DNA from: Streptomyces wedmorensis
GTDB taxonomy: Bacteria > Actinomycetota > Actinomycetes > Streptomycetales > Streptomycetaceae
Length of the DNA: 64,000 bases
Direction of reading: 5' to 3'
Assembly: GCF_000716445.1 (NCBI RefSeq)
Contig: NZ_JNWK01000006.1
Location: forward strand, 62,001 to 126,000
This document shows, piece by piece, positions 58,831 through 64,000 of this stretch. The notes beneath the pieces are model-generated. The model made no database searches. It saw only the letters and a list, made by a program, of their open reading frames with translations, and was not told the DNA's origin. Position numbers and translations under genes: made by a program. The stretch's first letter is position 1. Every line of letters starts with the position of its first letter.

Positions 58831-59133
58831 GCGTCAGTGCTGCCTTCCAGCCCCCTGGGGTCCCCGCGCGCCCCTCGCGCCCCTCGTCCCCCAACGTGGT
58901 CGGTTCGGGGAACGCGTCCTCCAGGTTACCCGGTCGAACTCATGACCGTTTCAGCTGCCAACGCGTTCGAAAAACGCGCAAGAAGACACACCGTCAGGCG
59001 TTTCCCGCTCGACAAACATCGAACAGATGTTCCACACTCTGTTCGCACAGAAGTTCGAACACGTGGTGCCCCCGCTCCTCACTCCGCGGCGCCGCCACAC
59101 ACGCACGGGCAAGCAACCGGAAGGCAGGCGTCC
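58831..59133. promoter_or_regulatory. Divergent control region with LexA-like box
   Basis: 303 bases between the reverse gene and the 70-residue gene. Besides the LexA-like site at 59019-59034 it has CGCGTT-N5-AACGCG (58962-58978), TGTTCG-N10-CGAACA (59040-59061) and a GTTCGAAC palindrome (59053-59060). It is clearly less GC-rich than its surroundings. Likely promoters in both directions. Confidence 0.62.
59019..59034. promoter_or_regulatory. LexA (SOS) box-like site
   Basis: TCGAACAGATGTTCCA. It matches 15 of 16 positions of the actinobacterial SOS-box pattern TCGAA(A/C)A-NN-TGTTCGA; the core GAAC-N4-GTTC is exact. It is 100 bases upstream of the rightward tail unit. Confidence 0.68.
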
Positions 59134-59346
59134 ATGACTCAGCAGGCCGAGGCATCGCGACCGCACATCCCGCTCCAGGACCGCCTCCGCCAGCTCCTCG
59201 ACGGACCCGTCGCCCTCGACAAGAGAGCGTTGCTCGGCACGCTGTACGCCGAGGTCTCCCGCTACGAGACCCTCGCGTACACCGCCGGCTGGAACGACGC
59301 CCTCGCGACGACGCGCCGCGCCCCCCGCCGGACCGAGGACGCCTAG
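59134..59346 (+). CDS. Small protein sharing a YTAGW motif with the reverse-strand gene
   Basis: Seventy residues: MTQQAEASRPHIPLQDRLRQ, then ALDKRALLGTLYAEVSRYET, then LAYTAGWNDALATTRRAPRR. Helical, no signal. The segment EVSRYETLAYTAGWNDAL aligns with EVDRRETTAFTSGWAEAV of the gene at 57988-58830, so the two share a domain. Function unknown. ATG 59134 behind GGAAGGCAGG. First gene of the unit after the LexA-like box. Confidence 0.68.
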   Translation: MTQQAEASRPHIPLQDRLRQLLDGPVALDKRALLGTLYAEVSRYETLAYTAGWNDALATTRRAPRRTEDA

Positions 59347-59372
59347 CCGCCCCGGCCGCCCCCGCACGAACG

Positions 59373-59398
59373 AGCCCTTGCCGCCGCCGGCAGGGGCT
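59373..59398 (+). terminator. Terminator-like hairpin after the 70-residue gene
   Basis: AGCCCTTGCCG pairs with CGGCAGGGGCT (one T-G mismatch) around a short loop and runs into TTTTCGG. It may limit read-through into the downstream genes. Confidence 0.7.
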
Positions 59399-59438
59399 TT
59401 TCGGCGCTTGGCCCTCACGGGCCGGAAGCGGAGCAACC

Positions 59439-60527
59439 ATGGCAAAGACCCCCGACGACCTCTCCACAGAGATCGCCGACCTCAAGAAGGCCCTGTTCGA
59501 AGAGGCCAAGCAAGAGGTCAAGTACAAGATCGAAAACACGGACGACAAGACCAAGGAGGACAAGCCGTTCGTCGAAACCACCTCGGCGGTCGCCTCCGCG
59601 CTGAAGAAGCACCTGATCGACGTCACCCCGAAGATCGCCACGGAGAACTTCCTCCTCCCCGTCATCGCCCAGATCAAGGAAATCCACACCGAGGTCACGA
59701 AGAACAAGAACGTCGAACTCCTGGAGGCCACGCCGTTCCTCGGCGGCATCGCCGCGGCCTGGGAGAAGTGGTACGAGAGCAAGGAGCCAGGCGCCGACGT
59801 CAAGTGGCAGCACTGGCTCGCCGCGGCCCTCGCAGGCCTCGCACTGGTCACCCTGCTGCCCGGCATCAGGGGCGCGATCGTCAACGGGTTCCGGTATGTG
59901 TCGACCAAGCGCCGCGGCGACACCCCTGCGCTACGCGACCAGAAACTGATCTGGACCAAGAACGCCGACGGTGGCTGGGGGCGCGAGACGCTCGGCGCCG
60001 TCAAGGCGCGCGAGGCGCGGAAGTGGAACGGCGGCACCAGCCTCGCCGACATCGTGCAGGACGGGACGAACGCCGCCAGGGCCGAGGCCCTGACCCAGAA
60101 GCTGGGGCCGTTGAACGGCGAGCTCCTCAAGTTCAACAACCGGGCCCCCGACTTCCTCCGCCACTTCGGCAGGATGCCGACCCCGGGCAAGGCCCAAAAG
60201 GCGGTGGAGGCCCTCCAGAAGATCGCCGACGCCATCGGCCGGATCAACCTGACCGCGTTCTCCACCGTCGCCAACAGCATCGGCCGGATCGTCGACCACA
60301 CGGGCAAGGCCAACCCCCTGCACGTCACCCAGGTCGCCGAAGGGATCGGGAAGCTCGTCCTCGCCGCGAAGGACTTCAAGCCCGAGATGATCCCCAAGGC
60401 GGGTCCCGTGCGGGATTCGGCCTCCGCCCTGGAGACCCTCACGGGCAAGATCCAGCCGCTCCAGAACGCCCTGCGCGAGCTCCGTTCGGAGACGGGCCGG
60501 CTCAACTCCACCCTCGACGGCAACTGA
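59439..60527 (+). CDS. Unknown tail-cassette protein with one hydrophobic segment
   Basis: A 362-residue protein. Residues 1-120 are charged and helical (LSTEIADLKKALFEEAKQEV). A single hydrophobic stretch HWLAAALAGLALVTLLPGI lies near residue 130, and the remainder is Ala/Lys-rich with regular leucines (ALQKIADAIGRINLTAFSTV; ASALETLTGKIQPLQNALRE), compatible with coiled coil. Directly upstream of two tape-measure-like genes; it could be an extra tape-measure segment or a membrane-interacting tail component. ATG 59439 with GGAG. Confidence 0.65.
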   Translation: MAKTPDDLSTEIADLKKALFEEAKQEVKYKIENTDDKTKEDKPFVETTSAVASALKKHLIDVTPKIATENFLLPVIAQIKEIHTEVTKNKNVELLEATPFLGGIAAAWEKWYESKEPGADVKWQHWLAAALAGLALVTLLPGIRGAIVNGFRYVSTKRRGDTPALRDQKLIWTKNADGGWGRETLGAVKAREARKWNGGTSLADIVQDGTNAARAEALTQKLGPLNGELLKFNNRAPDFLRHFGRMPTPGKAQKAVEALQKIADAIGRINLTAFSTVANSIGRIVDHTGKANPLHVTQVAEGIGKLVLAAKDFKPEMIPKAGPVRDSASALETLTGKIQPLQNALRELRSETGRLNSTLDGN

Positions 60528-60556
60528 CCCCATCCCACCCCGAAAGGAGGTAACCC

Positions 60557-61768
60557 ATGTCTCTCGTCAGAAATCTCAGGAACGCGTCCACCGCCGTCGG
60601 CAAGCTCAAGAGCCAGGCGTCCGGTGCCGGTGCCTCGGTCAAGAAGGTCGGCGACGCCGGGAAGGCGGCGAACGGTCAGCTCAAGAACCTGAAGACCGCC
60701 GCCCAGGGCTCCGGCACCCAGCTCAAGAACCTGAAGACGGCCTCGGAGCAGGCCGAGCGGGCCATGAAGAAGGCCGGCGACACGGCCCAGTCGGCCGGTG
60801 GCAAGCTCGGCAAGTACGAGTCCGGCGCCGGCAAGGCCGCCAAGGGCCAGGACAAGCTCAACAAGTCCATGAAGGGCAACTTCCTGGTCCGCCTGCTCGA
60901 ACTCTTCATGCCGCTCATCGAGACGATCGTCGAGATGGCGCTGCGCTCGAAGACGATGCAGAACGTCATGAAGAAGGCGTTCGGCGCCATCAAGACCGTG
61001 ATCAGCACGGTCATGAAGGCCATCGGCCCGATCATGAAGCAGGCCGGAAACCTGATCAAGACGGTCTGGAACGGCATCAAGAAGGCCATCTCCACCGTCG
61101 TGAAGGCCGTCGCCACGGTCATCAAGACGTACGTGAAGATCTGGAAGACCGTCATCACCACGGTGATGAACGCGATCAAGAAGGTCATCAGCACCGTCTG
61201 GAACGGCATCAAGGCCGTCATCACCCCGGTGGTGAACTGGATCAAGTCCGCGATCCCGAACGCGTTCAGCGCGGTCAAGGACAAGATGTCGTCCATCTGG
61301 AACGGCCTGAAGGACATCGCGTCCCGGGCGTTCGACGGCATCAAGAGCGGTGTGAAGGGCCCGATCAACGCCGTCATCGGCCTCATCAACTCGATGATCA
61401 GCAGCCTCAACCGCGTCAAGGTCAGCGTCCCCGGCTGGGTCCCGGTCGTCGGCGGCAAGACGTTCGGCGTCAACCTGCCGACCATCCCGATGCTCGCCAC
61501 CGGTGGTGTCGTCATGCCCCGCCACGGCGGTGTCCCGGCGATCCTCGCCGAGGCCGGCGAGGCCGAGGCCGTCCTGCCGCTGTCCAAGCTGGACCGGCTG
61601 CTCGCCCTCACCGCCCGCCGCGCCCGCATGGGCCAGGGCGGCGCCCAGGCCGGCGCCGCCGGGCCAGGGCTGCACATCGAGCACTACCACGCGGCCCGGA
61701 ACAGTGACCCGCACGGCACGGCCGACGCGCTCATGTACCTCGTGAAGGCGCGAGGAGCACGCGCATGA
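60557..61768 (+). CDS. Short tape-measure-like protein 1
   Basis: A 403-residue protein. Residues 1-110 hold heptad-like Gly/Ala/Lys repeats (AQGSGTQLKNLKTASEQAER). Residues 115-290 are repeated amphipathic helices with WNGIKKAIST, WNGIKAVITP and WNGLKDIASR units, as in siphophage tape measures. The C-terminus carries IPMLATGGVVMPRHGG and AEAGEAEAVLPLSKLD, a standard tape-measure end. Very short for the family, which is commonly 700-1500 residues. It has an almost perfect Shine-Dalgarno (GAAAGGAGGT) and ends overlapping the next gene. Confidence 0.78.
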   Translation: MSLVRNLRNASTAVGKLKSQASGAGASVKKVGDAGKAANGQLKNLKTAAQGSGTQLKNLKTASEQAERAMKKAGDTAQSAGGKLGKYESGAGKAAKGQDKLNKSMKGNFLVRLLELFMPLIETIVEMALRSKTMQNVMKKAFGAIKTVISTVMKAIGPIMKQAGNLIKTVWNGIKKAISTVVKAVATVIKTYVKIWKTVITTVMNAIKKVISTVWNGIKAVITPVVNWIKSAIPNAFSAVKDKMSSIWNGLKDIASRAFDGIKSGVKGPINAVIGLINSMISSLNRVKVSVPGWVPVVGGKTFGVNLPTIPMLATGGVVMPRHGGVPAILAEAGEAEAVLPLSKLDRLLALTARRARMGQGGAQAGAAGPGLHIEHYHAARNSDPHGTADALMYLVKARGARA

Positions 61769-63018
61769 GTGCCGCGCTCGTCGCCATGCCCCGATTCCGC
61801 GTGGCCATCGCGCCGATGAACACCCTGCGGCAGGGGCTGGGCGGAGCGAGCGGCGTACTGAAGAACCTGCGGGCGGACGCCCAGCGGGCGGCGAGCGGCA
61901 TCGGCACCCTCGCCGCCGGCGTCAAGAGCTCCGGAACCACCCTCCGCACCCTCGGCCAGAACGCCTCCGGCGCCGCCACCGCCGTCACCAAGATCAAGCA
62001 GTCCACCGCACCCCCCAAGGTCAAGCGGCTCGGCACCGCCGCCGGCAAGGCCCGTACCGCCGCCGGGAAGATCGGCACCGGCGCCGGCATGATCCTCGGC
62101 ATCCTGCTGCCGCTGCTGCCCATCACGGACGTCATCTCCGGCCTGATGGGCACCTTCGGCATCGTGATGACCATCGCCTCGGTCGCCATGACAGGCGTCA
62201 ACGTCGCCATGCGGGCCAACCCGCTCGGCTTCGTCGTCGGCCTGATCGTGCCCATCGCGGCGTACCTGATCGAACTGGCCGTCAACTCCGAGACCGGTCA
62301 GCGGATCATCAAGCAGGTGCTCCAGCAGGCGCTGAAGGGCTTCCAGGCGGTCTGGAAGTTCATCCAGCCGTTCATGGAGACCCTCGGCGAGGCCGTGGGC
62401 ACGTACGTCAAGGCGTACCTGACCGTCTTCAAGACCGGGCTCAAGATCGTCGGTTCGGTGATCGGCGGGATCTCCAAGATCGGCTCCGCCGTGTCCTCCG
62501 CCTCGAACGCGCTGCGCGGCATCGCGTCCCGCACCATCGGTGGCATCAAGAGCGCCGTCGAGCCGGTGGCCAAGTGGATCACCGACAAGATCCCCGGCTT
62601 CTTCCGCACCGCCAAGGACGCGGTGAGCAACGCCCTGCGGGGCATCGGCGACCTGGTGAAGGGTGGTCTGAGCGCGGTCATCGGTGTCGTGAAGGGACCG
62701 ATCAACGGTCTGATCGCCTTCGTCAACTGGATCATCGACGGGCTCAACAAGCTCAGCTTCGAGATCCCGCTCACCGACAAGAAGTTCGGCGTCGAACTCG
62801 ACAAGATCCCGATGCTCGCCGAGGGCGGCATCGTCTCGCCCGGAAGCGCGGACGACTACCGCATCGACTCGCTCTCCCAGCTGGAGAACCGTCGCGTCCC
62901 CGCGCTCACCGAGCCGCTTCCGCAGCCGCACCGCATCCGGGACTTCCACGAGGAGCCCGGCGCCGGCCCGCGGTCGACCGCCGAGGACCTGCTGTTCCTC
63001 GCGACCGCCCACCGCTGA
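61765..63018 (+). CDS. Short tape-measure-like protein 2
   Basis: A 417-residue paralogue of the preceding protein. It has an Ala/Gly-rich start, three hydrophobic segments (MILGILLPLLPITDVISGLMG; FGIVMTIASVAMTGVNVAM; PLGFVVGLIVPIAAYLIELA), then repeated helices ending FEIPLTDKKFGVELDKIPML and AEGGIVSPG. It keeps the pattern up to the GG-[IV]-V turn but has lost the final GEAG-EAVLPL motif. ATG 61765 overlaps the previous TGA (ATGA), so the two are translated together. Confidence 0.75.
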   Translation: MSAALVAMPRFRVAIAPMNTLRQGLGGASGVLKNLRADAQRAASGIGTLAAGVKSSGTTLRTLGQNASGAATAVTKIKQSTAPPKVKRLGTAAGKARTAAGKIGTGAGMILGILLPLLPITDVISGLMGTFGIVMTIASVAMTGVNVAMRANPLGFVVGLIVPIAAYLIELAVNSETGQRIIKQVLQQALKGFQAVWKFIQPFMETLGEAVGTYVKAYLTVFKTGLKIVGSVIGGISKIGSAVSSASNALRGIASRTIGGIKSAVEPVAKWITDKIPGFFRTAKDAVSNALRGIGDLVKGGLSAVIGVVKGPINGLIAFVNWIIDGLNKLSFEIPLTDKKFGVELDKIPMLAEGGIVSPGSADDYRIDSLSQLENRRVPALTEPLPQPHRIRDFHEEPGAGPRSTAEDLLFLATAHR

Positions 63019-63084
63019 CGCCCGCTCTTCGCCCCGCGCCCGTCCGCCCACCGCTGACCCCATCCCAAGTGAGGTGACGGCCAC

Positions 63085-64000
63085 ATGGCCGAGACCACGA
63101 CCCCGTACGCCGGAAACACCTACACCGCCGACCTCGCGCCCGGCTCGCTGATCACCCAGGACGGGCAGATGCAGTGGGCCGGGCTTCTGATCGGGCCCGG
63201 CACCCCCTTCGCCGTCGACAAGTCCGGCCTCTCGGGCTGGGAGGACCTGCCCGAGTACGACTCGTCCGACGCGGACCGTCCCACCTCGCACGGCGCCTGG
63301 CCCGGTGCCAGGTTCGCCAAGCCGCGCAAGGTCGGCGGCACGATCGTGCTGATGCCGGAGTACAGCGGCACGGCCGGTGCCGTCCGCGCGCTGCGGCAGG
63401 CGCTCGCTCTCCTCGACGAGGAGCGCTGGCTCACCGTCCGGCTGCACGGCGAACTGCTCGCCGTGCGCGCCCGGATCGCCCAGCGCGTGGTCCCCGCCGA
63501 CCAGGGCTTCGCCACCCAGGGCAGCTCCCGCATGTCCGTCCAGTGGCTGGCGTCCGACCCCCGTCGGTACGCCGTCAAGGAGGAGACCGTCACGACGACT
63601 CCCCCGCAGCCCGAGTCGGGCCTGACCTGGCCGCTGACCTGGCCACTCAGCTGGGGCAAGGCGACGAGCACCGGTGACGTCGTGATCGACAACACCGGTT
63701 CGGCCGCGACCCACCCGGTGATCGTCTTCCGCGGCCCGTGCTCCATGCCGGCCGTCACCGAGCGCGTCACCAGGCGCCGCCTGCGGTACGCGATCGACCT
63801 GGCCGCCGGCGACGAGCTCACCGTCGACACGCGCGCGGGCACGGTCATGCTCAACAACTCGGCCTCCCGGCTGCACACCGCGATGGCCGACTCCACTCCG
63901 GAGGAGCTGTTCGTGCTGGAGCCCGGCCTGACCGACCTGTCGTTCCGGCCCGAGGAGGGCACCGCGGCCTCCCTGATGACGGTGCGCTGGCGGAGCGCCG
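63085..64000 (+). CDS. Distal tail protein (Dit-like), 5' part
   Basis: The open frame runs 305 codons to the window end. The N-terminal region (GQMQWAGLLIGPGTPFAVDK) and the strand-turn MSVQWLASDPRRYAVK, a motif common in actinophage distal-tail/minor tail proteins, support the call, as does position after the tape measures. Expected to form the ring linking tube to tip. ATG 63085 with GAGGTGA. The 3' end is not in the window. Confidence 0.78.
   Translation, partial: MAETTTPYAGNTYTADLAPGSLITQDGQMQWAGLLIGPGTPFAVDKSGLSGWEDLPEYDSSDADRPTSHGAWPGARFAKPRKVGGTIVLMPEYSGTAGAVRALRQALALLDEERWLTVRLHGELLAVRARIAQRVVPADQGFATQGSSRMSVQWLASDPRRYAVKEETVTTTPPQPESGLTWPLTWPLSWGKATSTGDVVIDNTGSAATHPVIVFRGPCSMPAVTERVTRRRLRYAIDLAAGDELTVDTRAGTVMLNNSASRLHTAMADSTPEELFVLEPGLTDLSFRPEEGTAASLMTVRWRSA

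Noticed and set aside
53399..64000. Contractile R-type tailocin or contractile injection system
   Set aside because: No sheath, baseplate wedge, spike or AAA ATPase gene is present; tube plus G/G-T and tape measure order is siphovirus-like.
52397..64000. Intact prophage with attachment sites
   Set aside because: No integrase, tRNA target or flanking direct repeats are seen in the window, and no head genes precede the tail genes. The right side is unseen, so this is provisional.

Overview
The window is a chromosomal segment of a Streptomyces or very close relative. This is read from the very high GC content with strong third-position bias, frequent GTG starts, a CIRCE-controlled groES, the actinobacterial order of the S10, spc, alpha and str ribosomal operons, a WhiB-like protein, two ECF42/DGPF sigma modules and a DmdR-type iron box. 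Apart from the right end, most genes lie on the minus strand.

Region 1 (1-9740) starts with groES behind two CIRCE operators. It continues with two paralogous secreted polysaccharide deacetylases, a small repeat-bearing lipoprotein, a THUMP-like methyltransferase, an ECF42 sigma factor with its DGPF/YCII partner, and the tsaB-rimI-tsaD cluster, whose genes overlap by GTGA in two places. A membrane protein shaped like an L,D-transpeptidase but without the catalytic cysteine is divergent from tsaB.

Region 2 (9741-22206) is cell-wall precursor and cofactor housekeeping: a 50-codon gene behind an iron box, then tsaE, an alpha/beta hydrolase, alr, an L,D-transpeptidase, the NAD(P)HX repair enzyme, acpS, glmS, coaA, a DUF389 membrane protein and glmM.

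Region 3 (22323-43590) is the ribosomal superregion: rpsI-rplM, an ABC-F ATPase, truA, rplQ-rpoA-rpsK-rpsM-rpmJ-infA, map-adk-secY, then the spc and S10 operons back to rpsJ. The same hairpin-forming 25-base element lies in the leaders of rpsJ and rpsL.

Region 4 (43591-52396) holds a second ECF42/DGPF module and a PIG-L deacetylase lipoprotein placed between rpsJ and tuf, followed by tuf, fusA, rpsG and rpsL.

Region 5 (52397-64000) is the accessory part. An XRE regulator is divergent from a Wbl / zinc-ribbon / MerR-like trio, followed by an ATP-grasp gene. A siphovirus-type tail cassette then begins: tail terminator-like protein, tail tube, G and G-T chaperones with a -1 frameshift, two short tape-measure-like proteins and the start of a distal tail protein. 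No terminase, portal, capsid, integrase or replication gene is visible in the window. A palindromic motif built on TTGCGTGC recurs upstream of the regulator/Wbl pair and upstream of the first tail gene, and a LexA-like box lies upstream of the second tail transcription unit. I read this as a candidate domesticated, possibly DNA-damage-inducible, non-contractile tail-like particle locus next to the str operon. The window ends inside it, so lysis and fibre genes cannot be judged.
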